From assembly GCA_964618895.1 (NCBI GenBank), contig CAZUDO010000092.1, positions 1-64,000 on the forward strand: a stretch of 64,000 nt of DNA. The letters are read 5' to 3'. The DNA is from CAZUDO01 sp964618895. Its GTDB lineage: Bacteria; Desulfobacterota; Binatia; DP-6. The notes under the pieces were generated by a model. That model did not search any database. It was not told the origin of the DNA and saw only the letters and a list, made by a program, of their open reading frames with translations. The translations under genes and the position numbers were made by a program. Positions 16,437-24,865 of this stretch are shown piece after piece (the first letter of the stretch is position 1; each line of letters begins with the position of its first letter).

Positions 16437-19025
16437 CTACGTCCCGAACCGCGCAATCAGGTCGGGAAGCCGATCGAACGCCGGGCCACGATCGAGCCAG
16501 CGCTCGCGGCCGCCCCGCCCGCGATCCTCTGCCGTGATGTGCCCGAGCTCCGACAAGCGCGACAGGACGTTCCCGAACGTGATGACCGAATTACCCTCCC
16601 GCTTCTGCGCTTCGCCGAGAAGCAGGGCGGTGGCGAACTGCCGTCGCATCCGTTCCGTGAGTGCGGCCTGGGCAATGGGCCATTCCTCCTGCGCCGCCAC
16701 GGTACGCGTCGCGATCAGATACGCTTCGCGGAACGGATCGAGAATGCCTTGGGTCGCTCGGAAAATCGCGTGATCGGACACCACCGTTGCAGCGCCCACG
16801 GCATCGACCCGCCGATAGTGCTCCATCCAGCGCGCGACTTCCGCCGCCAAGGCGTCGCGCTCCGGGAGCGGAAACTCCCAACGGTAGAGATCGAGCCACC
16901 ACGCCACATGCGCGCGCATCGCCTCGTCGGGTACCCCCGCCAGCAACGCCCGGCTCATGAGCGAGGGGAGGAGGAAGAAGTGGATGATGTTGTTCTTGTA
17001 GAAGTCGAGGTTCAGGCGCTTTTCCGTCGGCACATGCAAGACGACACCCCGACTATCGACCAGCCGCTCGACCAGCCCACCGTCGGTGAGCCACCGAAGG
17101 CTCTCACGAAAATCCTCGGCGACGTTGCGCGTGAGCGACGCCGTGAGGCGCACCCCGCTCAGCTGCAGCAACTCGACGAGCACATGCGCGGAGCGGACGA
17201 AGTCCGCCATCCGGCTCGCGGCCCGGGGAGCGGCCAGGAGTACCGTCGCACTGATCGCCGTGGCGCCCGCCACCGCCGCCCCATTCACCTCCCGGAGCAG
17301 ACGAAACCCCAGCCGCTGCACGAACCGCGTCCGCTCCTGCTCGATGTCCGGCGCGCCCGTGCCCACGCGCATCCGCTCGCGTTGCGGGCCGAGCGCAGCT
17401 TGCAGGGAGATCGGCTCGGCAAAGCTCACGTACACCGTCCCGTAGCGCCGCGACAGCACGCTGCGGGCCCGCAGGAGCGCTCGCAGCGACTCGCGCTGCT
17501 TCTTCTCCCCTGCCACCTCGCGCCGGTACACTTCCTCCTCCGGAATGCGCCCGTAGTGGATCGAGATCGGCACGAAATACAGATCGCGGCGCACCCCCTC
17601 TACGTACGCGTTCACGAGCGCCGCCAACATCCCGAGTTTGGGCGTCAGGATCTTGCCCGTCCGGGTGCGGCCGCCCTCGATGAAGAACTCCTGCGTGTAG
17701 CCCTCGCGGATGAGGAAGGCGAGGTACTTGCGGAACACCATCTTGTAGAGCTCGTTGCTCTCGAACATCCGCTTGATGAAGAACGCGCCGGCACCCCGAA
17801 AGAGCGGGCCCATCGGCCAGAAGCTCAGGTTGTCGCCGGCCGCGATGTGCGGCGGCGAGAGGTAGTTCGAGTGGAAGATGTAGGTGAGGATCAGGTAGTC
17901 GAAGTGACTGCGGTGGCAAGGCACCAGGACGACGGGGTGCTGCTTGACGCAGTCGACGACCTTGTCGAGCCCCACGATCTCGAGGCCGGAGAACACGCGC
18001 GTCCACACGCGGTTGAAGACCGCCTCGAGGATACCGAAGTACAGCCCGTTGAAGTTCGCCGCCATGCCGTCGAAGTATCCGCGGGCCTCCTTCCAGACGC
18101 GCCGCGCGGTCAGGCCCCGTTGGGCGGCGAGCCGGCGCACCAGCCGGGCCAGCTCCACGTCGTGCAACACCTGGCGGCGCACCACGCGCCGGGGCAGTAA
18201 GGTCGGCCCCCACACCAGGCGCTCCTCGCGGTACAGGACGATCTGCAGCGCGCGCGCGAGGCGCCGGACGACGCGCTCGTCCCCTTCACGCCGATACTCC
18301 TCGACGAAACGGGCGAGTCCGATCTCGCGCCCGAGCGTGAGCTGGGTCTCCTCGACGTTCCACAGGTACGTGAATAACCGCTTGGCTTCCCCCGGAGCCT
18401 CCTGGACGCTGTAGAGCAGCGTCGCCAGACGAGACTCCTTGCGGCGGAATCCCTTGCCGCGGAATATCCCCACTGGCACTAGGTACACGGGGCGGGCACT
18501 TGCATGTGCGCCTCGGATCACGTCGCGCAGGTACTGCGGCCCGAGCCGCGCGGCCGCGAGCGCGCCCCGCGCGCGCCCCGTCACCACTTGGCTGCGCATG
18601 AACACCAGCACGGAGGAGCCCCCGGCGACCAACCCCGTGCACGCCGCGTGGCTCACTGCGCGCCCCAGGCGGCGACCACGCAGGCGCCACCGCAGGATCT
18701 CCCCGAGCGGCCGGAAGCGCGCCGTCGACACGCCAGGTGCGAAGCGTGCCAGCGGCAGCCCCTCCCGGAGCAACACCGCGTTCACGAGCAGGTAATCGAG
18801 CGTCGAACGGTACCGCATCACGTAGATCAGCGTCCCCTGTCGCGCGAGGCTCCGGAGGTGCTCGATCGCCTCCGGTCGCACGTGGACGTGCCGGAACAGG
18901 ACGCGCACGAGGACGCGCGCCAGGAGCCCGAAGCGCTCGAGCATGGTCGAGCGCTGCTCCGCTACGGGCAGCGGGGCCGCCGACGCGTCGGGCACGAGCC
19001 GAACCGACCCGAACGGCTCCGCCAT
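16437..19025 (-). CDS. plsB: Glycerol-3-phosphate acyltransferase PlsB
   Basis: 862-aa membrane acyltransferase that makes lysophosphatidic acid from glycerol-3-phosphate and acyl-ACP or acyl-CoA. The acyltransferase blocks are clear: block I HRSHFDYL (HX4D), block II GAGAFFIKR, block III FFIEGGRTRTGK and block IV VPISIHY. The N-terminal half has a degenerate copy of the fold with RYRSTLDYLLVNAVLL lacking the His, as in known PlsB. Length is close to E. coli PlsB (807 aa). ATG 19025 shares one base with the preceding stop (TGATG); a GTG at 19034 is an alternative. Confidence 0.93.
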   Translation of the reverse strand: MAEPFGSVRLVPDASAAPLPVAEQRSTMLERFGLLARVLVRVLFRHVHVRPEAIEHLRSLARQGTLIYVMRYRSTLDYLLVNAVLLREGLPLARFAPGVSTARFRPLGEILRWRLRGRRLGRAVSHAACTGLVAGGSSVLVFMRSQVVTGRARGALAAARLGPQYLRDVIRGAHASARPVYLVPVGIFRGKGFRRKESRLATLLYSVQEAPGEAKRLFTYLWNVEETQLTLGREIGLARFVEEYRREGDERVVRRLARALQIVLYREERLVWGPTLLPRRVVRRQVLHDVELARLVRRLAAQRGLTARRVWKEARGYFDGMAANFNGLYFGILEAVFNRVWTRVFSGLEIVGLDKVVDCVKQHPVVLVPCHRSHFDYLILTYIFHSNYLSPPHIAAGDNLSFWPMGPLFRGAGAFFIKRMFESNELYKMVFRKYLAFLIREGYTQEFFIEGGRTRTGKILTPKLGMLAALVNAYVEGVRRDLYFVPISIHYGRIPEEEVYRREVAGEKKQRESLRALLRARSVLSRRYGTVYVSFAEPISLQAALGPQRERMRVGTGAPDIEQERTRFVQRLGFRLLREVNGAAVAGATAISATVLLAAPRAASRMADFVRSAHVLVELLQLSGVRLTASLTRNVAEDFRESLRWLTDGGLVERLVDSRGVVLHVPTEKRLNLDFYKNNIIHFFLLPSLMSRALLAGVPDEAMRAHVAWWLDLYRWEFPLPERDALAAEVARWMEHYRRVDAVGAATVVSDHAIFRATQGILDPFREAYLIATRTVAAQEEWPIAQAALTERMRRQFATALLLGEAQKREGNSVITFGNVLSRLSELGHITAEDRGRGGRERWLDRGPAFDRLPDLIARFGT

Positions 19026-20113
19026 CAGAGGCACCGCTCCAGCCCACGGCGGCGCACCGCATCCACCACGAGCCGCACGTCCTGCGCACGCCGCTTGTCA
19101 CACACGAGGAGGGCATCGGGGGTGTCGACGACGACGAGATCCCGCACCCCGAGAAGTGCCACCAACCGTCCCGGGGCATCGACCACGCACCCGGCGCTCT
19201 CGACGGCCACCGCAGTCCCGCGCACGGCGTTCGCGTCACGGCGGCGCTTCCAGAACGGCTCGAGCGCCGCCCAACTCCCCACGTCACTCCACGCGAAGTG
19301 TGCCCGCACGACGGCGACCCGGGCCGCACGCTCGAGGACGCCCACGTCGATCGACACGGCCGGCAGCCGGCGGTAGGCCGCCGCGAGCCGGGCCGGCCCC
19401 CGCCGCATCGCCCCCATCAGCGGCTCGATCACCGCCGGCAGATGCGTGCGCAGAGCCGCCAAGATGCTGCGCACCCGCCAAGCGAAGATGCCGGCGTTCC
19501 AGAAGGCGCCCTCGGCGATGAGGGCTTTCGCGCGCCTGTGATCGGGTTTCTCGACAAAGGCCGAGACCCAGGCGGCGCGCCCGCGTGTCCCCGCCACCGG
19601 TGGACCGGGCCGGATGTAACCGTAGCCGGTCTCGGGATGCGTGGGAGGCATGCCCAGAATCACGAGGGCATCAGTGGTCTCGGCGATCGCGAGCGCCACC
19701 GCCAGCTCACGCCGGAACGCCGCGCCGTTGGGAATGGCGTGGTCGGCAGGCAGCACCGCCATCACGGCATCGGGCGCAATCCGCTCGAGTTCCAGCGCCG
19801 CCAACGCGATCGCCGCCGCCGTGTTTCGTCCGACGGGCTCGACGACGATCCCACGTCGCCCGAGTCCGGGCACCTGCGCACGCACGGCCGACGCCTGCGA
19901 CCGGCTGGTCACGATCCGGAGCCGGGGGCGCGGCACAAGCGGCGTGATCCGCGCCACCGTGTCCTGCAGCAGACTCCGCGTACCGAGGATGCGCAAGAGC
20001 TGCTTGGGTAGGCGCTGACGGCTGCGCGGCCAGAAGCGTGTTCCGGAGCCGCCCGCCAGCACGACAGCGTAGCGGGGCGCACGCCCCAGCGCAGCATGGG
20101 AGTCGCGGGCCAA
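19025..20113 (-). CDS. manC: Mannose-1-phosphate guanylyltransferase
   Basis: 362-aa nucleotidyltransferase that makes GDP-mannose from mannose-1-phosphate and GTP for surface sugars. The signature AVVLAGGSGTRFWPRSR is followed by LPKQLLRILG, VEPVGRNTAAAIALAAL and the FVEKPD and FWNAGIFAWR segments. There is no C-terminal cupin isomerase domain, so this is the short, single-activity form. The start is a TTG at 20113 because an in-frame TAA lies four codons upstream and no ATG or GTG falls before the nucleotide-binding loop. The gene is divergent from the hydrolase at 20192. Confidence 0.9.
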   Translation of the reverse strand: MARDSHAALGRAPRYAVVLAGGSGTRFWPRSRQRLPKQLLRILGTRSLLQDTVARITPLVPRPRLRIVTSRSQASAVRAQVPGLGRRGIVVEPVGRNTAAAIALAALELERIAPDAVMAVLPADHAIPNGAAFRRELAVALAIAETTDALVILGMPPTHPETGYGYIRPGPPVAGTRGRAAWVSAFVEKPDHRRAKALIAEGAFWNAGIFAWRVRSILAALRTHLPAVIEPLMGAMRRGPARLAAAYRRLPAVSIDVGVLERAARVAVVRAHFAWSDVGSWAALEPFWKRRRDANAVRGTAVAVESAGCVVDAPGRLVALLGVRDLVVVDTPDALLVCDKRRAQDVRLVVDAVRRRGLERCL

Positions 20114-20191
20114 GCGGAATGCTTACGCAGCGCCCGCTCGAAAAGCAAGGTATCACTTGACAGAGACGCACGGAGCGAGTGTCTTCGGCGC

Positions 20192-21118
20192 ATGCGCGCG
20201 CTGGTGGCCGGCCTCGCCGGAGTGCTCGCCCTTGTCGGCGGTGGCACCGTTGCGCTCACGGTGCTCGCCGTGGTCGGCTTCGGCATCGTCACGTTCACTG
20301 CGCTCGCGCAGTTGGGTGCGGCCCGCTACCGACGCCACCATCCGCCCTCCTGCCCCGCCGATGAGGACGCGGGCGAGCTCCCCTGGCCCGCCCGATTCCT
20401 GGCCGCCTGCGCCCTCTTCGCGCGCGAGTGTGCCGCGACGGCTCTGCTGGTCATCACCCTGCCTTTGCCTACCCCGCGTGCGCGTGTGGGGGAGCGGCAC
20501 GCCGCCGACGATCGGCGCCCGGTCCTCCTGCTGCACGGCTATGCGCAACGGCCGGCGCTCCTCTTCTGGCTTGCGCGCGCCCTACGACGCGACGGATGGA
20601 CGTCGTGCGTGACGGTTCGCCATCGGCCGCTGTGGGGCGACATCGAGGCCAGCGCGGCGGCTCTGCGGACGGCAATCGACGACTTCTGCCGCGCTACGGG
20701 CGCCTCCACACTCGACGTCGTGGCCCATTCCATGGGAGGTCTGGTGGCACGGGCGTACGTGCGCGCGAGCGGGGACGGGCGCGTCGCGCGCCTGATCACG
20801 CTCGGCACGCCGCATCAGGGAACGGAGGCGTTCCGGGACTGGACGGTGGACCCGATGGTCGCCCAGATGCGACCGGACTCGCCCTTCCTCCGCGCACTCG
20901 CCAGCAACGATCCCGTGCCGAGCCTCACCGACTGCATCTCGATCTACTCCACGGATGATGCGGTAGTCGTCCCGGCCGGCAACGCGTACTACCCGGGCGC
21001 GTTCAACATCGCGGTGCGCGGGCTTGGCCACCTTTCGCTGCTGTTTTCCCACCACGTATACGTACTCATCCGGGAGAACCTGGTCGCCGAGCTGACGCCG
21101 CGGGCGCGTGCGTCCTGA
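20192..21118 (+). CDS. Membrane-anchored alpha/beta hydrolase, lipase-like
   Basis: 308 aa. Two hydrophobic stretches occupy residues 2-35 and about 70-95, so it is probably anchored in the inner membrane. The hydrolase domain has the oxyanion segment RPVLLLHGYAQRP, the nucleophile elbow VVAHSMGGLVARAY, ITLGTPHQGTEAF, a candidate acid at YSTDDAVV and a candidate His at GLGHLSLLF. GTPHQGT after the elbow is typical of triacylglycerol lipase/PGAP1-like esterases. The substrate is unknown. ATG 20192 is chosen because it opens a clean hydrophobic N-terminus. Confidence 0.85.
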   Translation: MRALVAGLAGVLALVGGGTVALTVLAVVGFGIVTFTALAQLGAARYRRHHPPSCPADEDAGELPWPARFLAACALFARECAATALLVITLPLPTPRARVGERHAADDRRPVLLLHGYAQRPALLFWLARALRRDGWTSCVTVRHRPLWGDIEASAAALRTAIDDFCRATGASTLDVVAHSMGGLVARAYVRASGDGRVARLITLGTPHQGTEAFRDWTVDPMVAQMRPDSPFLRALASNDPVPSLTDCISIYSTDDAVVVPAGNAYYPGAFNIAVRGLGHLSLLFSHHVYVLIRENLVAELTPRARAS

Positions 21119-21124
21119 GCGCCA

Positions 21125-22033
21125 ATGGCCGAGCGGACGCTCATCGCGAGCAGCAGGGAGCCGGTCCGCCTGGACGCGTTCGTCCGCGCCGCCCTGCCGG
21201 CCTTGTCCCGTCGCCTGGTCGGACGTTTGATCGCCGCGGGCGAGGTTCGCATCAACGGACGATCCGCCCGCAAGGGCACCCTGGCCCGCCCCGGCGATCG
21301 CGTCACCCTGCCCGACCTCGGGCCGTTGCATCCGGAACCGGAGCTCCCGGTAGCAGTCGTGTACGTGGATGACGTGCTCATCGCCATCGACAAGCCGGGC
21401 GGCATGCATGGTCATGCGCTGGAGCCGCGTCAACGCGGCACGGCGGCCGCGTTTCTGCTCGGACGGTTTCCGGACATCGCCGGCATAGGTACGCCGCTCG
21501 CCCCCGGGCTCGTGCACCGGCTCGATACCGGCACCTCGGGGTTGCTCCTCGCCGCGCGCACGGAAGCCAGCTTTGGCACCCTGCGTACGGGGTTACGCTC
21601 GCGCCAGGTCGAGAAGCGGTACCTGGCCCTCGTCGCGGGTCGCATGCGGCACCAGGGCGTGCAGCACATCACGACCGCCCTGGCCCACGATCCGCGCGCG
21701 CGCGGCCGCATGATCCCCGCCACGGCAGCACTGCGATCCTGGGTGGCCGAGTCGGCCATCGAGGTCCTCGACGCCGGCGCCGAACGGAGCCTCGTCCGCG
21801 TGGCCATCCGGACCGGCGTCACCCATCAAGTCCGGGTACATCTCGCCCTGCTCGGACACCCGGTGCTGGGCGACACCGTCTACGGCACGCCGCATCCGGA
21901 TCTGCCTCCGGGGCGCCATGCGCTGCATGCCGCCGACCTGGTGTTCGCCCATCCGGGACGGGGCACACGGCTCGAGGTGCACGCGCCGCTGCCGCCGGAG
22001 CTGCAACGCCTGCTCCCCTGTGCCGCGGGCTAG
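21125..22033 (+). CDS. RluA-family pseudouridine synthase
   Basis: 302 aa. An N-terminal S4 RNA-binding domain (about 15-70, with LVGRLIAAGEVRINGR) precedes the RluA catalytic domain with VDKPGG-like AIDKPGGMHGHA and HRLDTGTSGLL, whose Asp134 is the catalytic residue. The C-terminal RTGVTHQVRVHLALLGHPVLGD motif confirms the family. Members isomerise uridine in 23S rRNA (RluC/RluD) or tRNA; the site cannot be assigned from sequence alone, though S4 plus length fits RluD. It starts six bases after the lipase stop, in the same direction. Confidence 0.92.
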   Translation: MAERTLIASSREPVRLDAFVRAALPALSRRLVGRLIAAGEVRINGRSARKGTLARPGDRVTLPDLGPLHPEPELPVAVVYVDDVLIAIDKPGGMHGHALEPRQRGTAAAFLLGRFPDIAGIGTPLAPGLVHRLDTGTSGLLLAARTEASFGTLRTGLRSRQVEKRYLALVAGRMRHQGVQHITTALAHDPRARGRMIPATAALRSWVAESAIEVLDAGAERSLVRVAIRTGVTHQVRVHLALLGHPVLGDTVYGTPHPDLPPGRHALHAADLVFAHPGRGTRLEVHAPLPPELQRLLPCAAG

Positions 22034-22047
22034 GCTGCGACCGCGGG

Positions 22048-22428
22048 CTAGGCTGCGGCGGCCTTCCCGCCCTTGCCGCCGCGCGGCTCTTTGGCGGTCG
22101 AGCACACGGTACACAGGTTGTTCAGGTTGTTCGGGTCCTCGACCAACCCGTCGTCGACGTTGTGGCACACCTTCCGGCACGAGGCACAGATGAAATAGAT
22201 GCCTTCGATGGTCTTGTTGATGCGCTCCCGGTTCAGGATGCGCCCACGGAGCTTCTCGATGCGGATACCGAGTAGCTCCTCGTACTGGCGCTTGATCTTG
22301 CGCCGGCCGGCTTCGTCCTTGGGGAGCTCCTCCTGGCCGTCGTCGGCCTGGTGATCATCTCCGTCGAGAAGATTGAAGCCCTTCGATTTGGACCCGCCGC
22401 TCTTGTCCGCCTTGCGTGCCCGTGCCAT
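22048..22428 (-). CDS. Small putative zinc-binding protein, unknown function
   Basis: 126 aa. The N-terminal third is charged and disordered (K, S, G, D). A helical stretch (about 42-72) follows, then a four-cysteine module: FICASCRKVCHNV and NNLCTVCSTAKE, giving two CxxC knuckles (with an extra Cys) and a GGKGGKAAAA tail. The CxxC pairs about 25 residues apart suggest a structural zinc. I do not recognise the family. It is convergent with the pseudouridine synthase and reads in the same direction as the next small zinc-ribbon gene. Confidence 0.72.
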   Translation of the reverse strand: MARARKADKSGGSKSKGFNLLDGDDHQADDGQEELPKDEAGRRKIKRQYEELLGIRIEKLRGRILNRERINKTIEGIYFICASCRKVCHNVDDGLVEDPNNLNNLCTVCSTAKEPRGGKGGKAAAA

Positions 22429-22452
22429 CGCGGTCCCGTCCCTTCGAGAGAA

Positions 22453-22623
22453 TCAGCGCGTGCGCTCTTGGTACCCGCAGTTCTTATCGCACACCCAGAA
22501 GTGGCCGTGGGGGCCGTAGCCGGTGAACTGCACGACCCGGCTCTCCGCGCCACAGGTGGGGCATAGACGCTTGCGAGCTGCGTCGGCACCCTTCTCTGCT
22601 GTCTTGGCCTTCTTCTCCGCCAT
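22453..22623 (-). CDS. Tiny zinc-ribbon protein (56 aa)
   Basis: A 56-codon gene: lysine-rich N-terminus, then RLCPTCGAESRV and, about 20 residues on, WVCDKNCGYQERTR, so the likely ligands are CxxC and CxxxC. It is 24 bases upstream of the 126-aa zinc protein on the same strand, suggesting a two-gene operon. The fold looks like a rubredoxin-type knuckle found in RNA- or protein-binding ribbons. Both genes are divergent from the tRNA-thiolation cluster. Function unknown; the clean start, stop and cysteine spacing support a real gene. Confidence 0.68.
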   Translation of the reverse strand: MAEKKAKTAEKGADAARKRLCPTCGAESRVVQFTGYGPHGHFWVCDKNCGYQERTR

Positions 22624-22695
22624 GGTGCTGGGCGTGCGATGGTCACCGCCATGCGCCCGGAGCGTGCCCGGGTCGGCATTCGCCGGATCCGGGCA

Positions 22696-22716
22696 GGCCC
22701 CCGTCTATAGGGGGCC
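22696..22716. other. Short perfect inverted repeat between divergent genes
   Basis: GGCCCCC and GGGGGCC flank a seven-base loop (GTCTATA) in the gap between the zinc-ribbon gene and the ttuB-like gene. The loop holds a TATA-like core unusual for this GC-rich DNA, so it may be part of a promoter or operator. No run of T follows on either strand, so it is not an obvious terminator. Confidence 0.4.
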
Positions 22717-22802
22717 GCTCTATCTCTGTCAAGGCAAGACATCATCTCCGCATCGTCACCTTGAGGGGCCAGGGGCTGCGTGGTAGCGTCGCGCACTCTT
22801 CC

Positions 22803-23000
22803 ATGCGCGTCCACCTTCGCCCGCAGCACCGCACCATCCTCGTCGACGGCCGACGACGGGTGGGGCAGCTGCTGGGCGAACTCGGCATCCTGCCCGGCAC
22901 CGCCATGGTCATCCGCGGCGACCTGCTGCTCACGGACGCTGAGATGGTAGAGGACCTCGACGAAGTCGAGGTCCGGGCCGTGATCTCCGGAGGGGCGTGA
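22803..23000 (+). CDS. ThiS/MoaD-like sulfur carrier, TtuB-like
   Basis: 65-aa ubiquitin-fold (ThiS/MoaD) protein. Members are activated as a C-terminal thiocarboxylate by an E1-like enzyme and hand sulfur to a partner. Here the partner is almost surely TtuA, encoded six bases downstream. Seen are the short beta-grasp pattern MRVHLRPQHRTILVDGRR, MVIRGDLLLTDAE and a C-terminus reading AVISGGA. The Gly-Gly is followed by one extra Ala before the stop, so the tail is not exactly the classical terminal GG and might need trimming. GGAGGGG in its last codons doubles as the ribosome-binding site of ttuA. The start is ATG 22803; an upstream ATG at 22761 would add 14 atypical residues. Confidence 0.82.
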   Translation: MRVHLRPQHRTILVDGRRRVGQLLGELGILPGTAMVIRGDLLLTDAEMVEDLDEVEVRAVISGGA

Positions 23001-23006
23001 GCGTCG

Positions 23007-23939
23007 ATGAAGTGCACCCGTTGCCGCGCTCCCGCCGAGGTCCAGCTGCGCGCCCACAACGCCGCCTTCTGCCGACCCTGCTTCCTGTTCTTCTTTCAGC
23101 GCCACGTCGAGCGCGCGATCACGAGCGAACAGATGTTCCAGGTCGGCGAGCGACTGCTGATCGCCGTATCGGGCGGCAAGGACAGCCTCGCCCTGTGGGA
23201 CGTGCTGGCCGACCTCGGCCACGACACGACCGGCTTGTACGTCGGCCTCGGCATCGGCGACTACTCCGATCGCTCGCACGACAAGGCCGTGGCGTTCGCG
23301 GAGCGCCGCGCGCTCCCGTTGCGCACCCTCCGCGTCGCTGAGGACACGGGCGGCCTCACCGTCCCGGTGGTGGCCCAGGTGACCCGCCGTCCCGCGTGCG
23401 CGGCGTGCGGCACCATGAAGCGGCACTACTTCGACAGCGCCGCCGTCGAGGGCGGGTTCGACGTGTTGATCACTGGCCACAACCTCGACGACGAGGCTGC
23501 CAGGCTCCTCGGCAACGTACTGCGCTGGCAACGCGACCAGCTCGCTCGCCAGCGTCCGGTGCTGCTTCCCACGCATCCGAAATTCGTCCGCAAGGTGAAG
23601 CCCCTCTTCCTCACCAGCGAGTACGAGACGGCAGTGTACGCGTTCATGCGCGGGATCGACTACATTGTCGACGAGTGTCCGAACGCGGCGGGCGCCACGC
23701 AGCTCGTGTACAAGGACGTGCTGAACCGGCTCGAGACGGCGAGCCCGGGGACCAAGCTCGCCTTCGTCCGCGAGTTCCAGCGCTCGGGGCAGCCGGCGTT
23801 CGCAGCCCCGTCGCGCGGCGAACCGCAGGCCTGCAGCCGTTGCGGCATGCCGGCCTACGGCACGACGTGCGCGTTCTGCAGCCTGCTGCACACGACGGAA
23901 CGGAAGCGCGCCGCGACCCTTGCGGCGTCGCCCACGTGA
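23007..23939 (+). CDS. ttuA: tRNA 2-thiolation enzyme TtuA (TtcA/TtuA family)
   Basis: 310-aa ATP-dependent tRNA thiolase. It has an N-terminal zinc finger (Cys3, Cys6, Cys22, Cys25), a PP-loop SGGKDS at 55-60, the [4Fe-4S] ligand cysteines CAAC (131, 134) and DEC (224), and a C-terminal zinc finger (Cys276, 279, 288, 291). The two zinc fingers distinguish TtuA from the plain TtcA, which thiolates C32. In Thermus, TtuA makes 2-thioribothymidine at position 54 of the T-loop. The stop overlaps the trmI start (GTGA), and the ttuB-like gene is directly upstream. All expected ligands are present. Confidence 0.92.
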   Translation: MKCTRCRAPAEVQLRAHNAAFCRPCFLFFFQRHVERAITSEQMFQVGERLLIAVSGGKDSLALWDVLADLGHDTTGLYVGLGIGDYSDRSHDKAVAFAERRALPLRTLRVAEDTGGLTVPVVAQVTRRPACAACGTMKRHYFDSAAVEGGFDVLITGHNLDDEAARLLGNVLRWQRDQLARQRPVLLPTHPKFVRKVKPLFLTSEYETAVYAFMRGIDYIVDECPNAAGATQLVYKDVLNRLETASPGTKLAFVREFQRSGQPAFAAPSRGEPQACSRCGMPAYGTTCAFCSLLHTTERKRAATLAASPT

Positions 23940-24775
23940 CCACCCCGGACGCCGGCGCCCCGTCCAGCGGCGCGCTCCTCCGCGACCAGGACGCCGTCGT
24001 CCTCATCGACCGCAAGGAGCGCGTTTACCTGCGCGTCCTGCGGCGCGGGGGTCGGCTGTCCGTGCGCGGGGCGCCCATGGCGTGCGACGCGCTCATCGGG
24101 TTGCCGGAGGGGAGTACGATCGAAACCCCGCATGGCGAGCCGTTGATCGTCCTCCGTCCCACCTACGCGCAACTCATCCCCCACCTGCCGCGCCGCGCAC
24201 AGCCGATCTACCCGAAGGACGTGGGCCCCATCCTGCTGTGGGGCGACATCGGCCCCGGCATGTCCGTGGTCGAGGTCGGCACCGGCCCCGGCGCGCTCAC
24301 GATCGCACTGCTGCGGGCCGTCGGGCCGGCCGGCCGACTCGTGTCCTACGAGGCGCGGGAGGAGTTCGCCACCCTGGCACGCGAAAACGTCAGCCGGTAC
24401 CACGGCCCGGCCTCCAACTGGACGCTCACCGTGGCCGATGCGTTCGTCGCCTTGTCGGAGCGAAACGTCGATCGTCTCGTGGTCGACTTGGCCGAGCCCT
24501 GGGGTCTCCTCGACGCCGCAGCGACGATGCTCCGTCCCGGCGGGGTCCTGACCGCCTTCCTCCCCACCGTGTTGCAGGTGAAGCAGCTGGTGGACAGCCT
24601 GCGCACCCACGGAAGCTTCGGGGCTATCGAAACGATGGAGACGCTCACACGCTTCTGGAACGTCGGCGAGCGCAGCGTGCGCCCGATGCACCGCATGGTG
24701 GCGCACACCGGCTTTCTCGTCTTCGCACGACGCCTCGTTCCGGGCATTGCCCATGTGCCCGTCGCCGGCTCGTGA
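23936..24775 (+). CDS. trmI: tRNA (adenine-58-N1)-methyltransferase TrmI
   Basis: 279-aa class I SAM methyltransferase that makes m1A58 in the tRNA T-loop. The N-terminal beta domain is followed by the TrmI hallmark PIYPKDVGPIL (about 90-100) and the SAM motif VVEVGTGPGALT (about 111-122). The conserved acidic region around VDRLVVDLAEPW comes later. GTG 23936 overlaps the ttuA stop by GTGA, so the three genes are likely one translational unit. m1A58 is known to promote s2T54 formation in Thermus, which explains the pairing with ttuA. Confidence 0.92.
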   Translation: MTTPDAGAPSSGALLRDQDAVVLIDRKERVYLRVLRRGGRLSVRGAPMACDALIGLPEGSTIETPHGEPLIVLRPTYAQLIPHLPRRAQPIYPKDVGPILLWGDIGPGMSVVEVGTGPGALTIALLRAVGPAGRLVSYEAREEFATLARENVSRYHGPASNWTLTVADAFVALSERNVDRLVVDLAEPWGLLDAAATMLRPGGVLTAFLPTVLQVKQLVDSLRTHGSFGAIETMETLTRFWNVGERSVRPMHRMVAHTGFLVFARRLVPGIAHVPVAGS

Positions 24776-24865
24776 GCATGCGACCCGCCCGGTCGCCTCG
24801 ACCCAATTGACTCCCCGGATACCCTATAGTAGCGTTCCCACCGGTCGCGCTAGCGCCGGCTCGCA

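Noticed and set aside
24807..24830. TTGACT and TATAGT as a promoter before the cyclo-ligase-like gene
   Set aside because: The spacer is only 12 bases, too short for a normal sigma-70 promoter.
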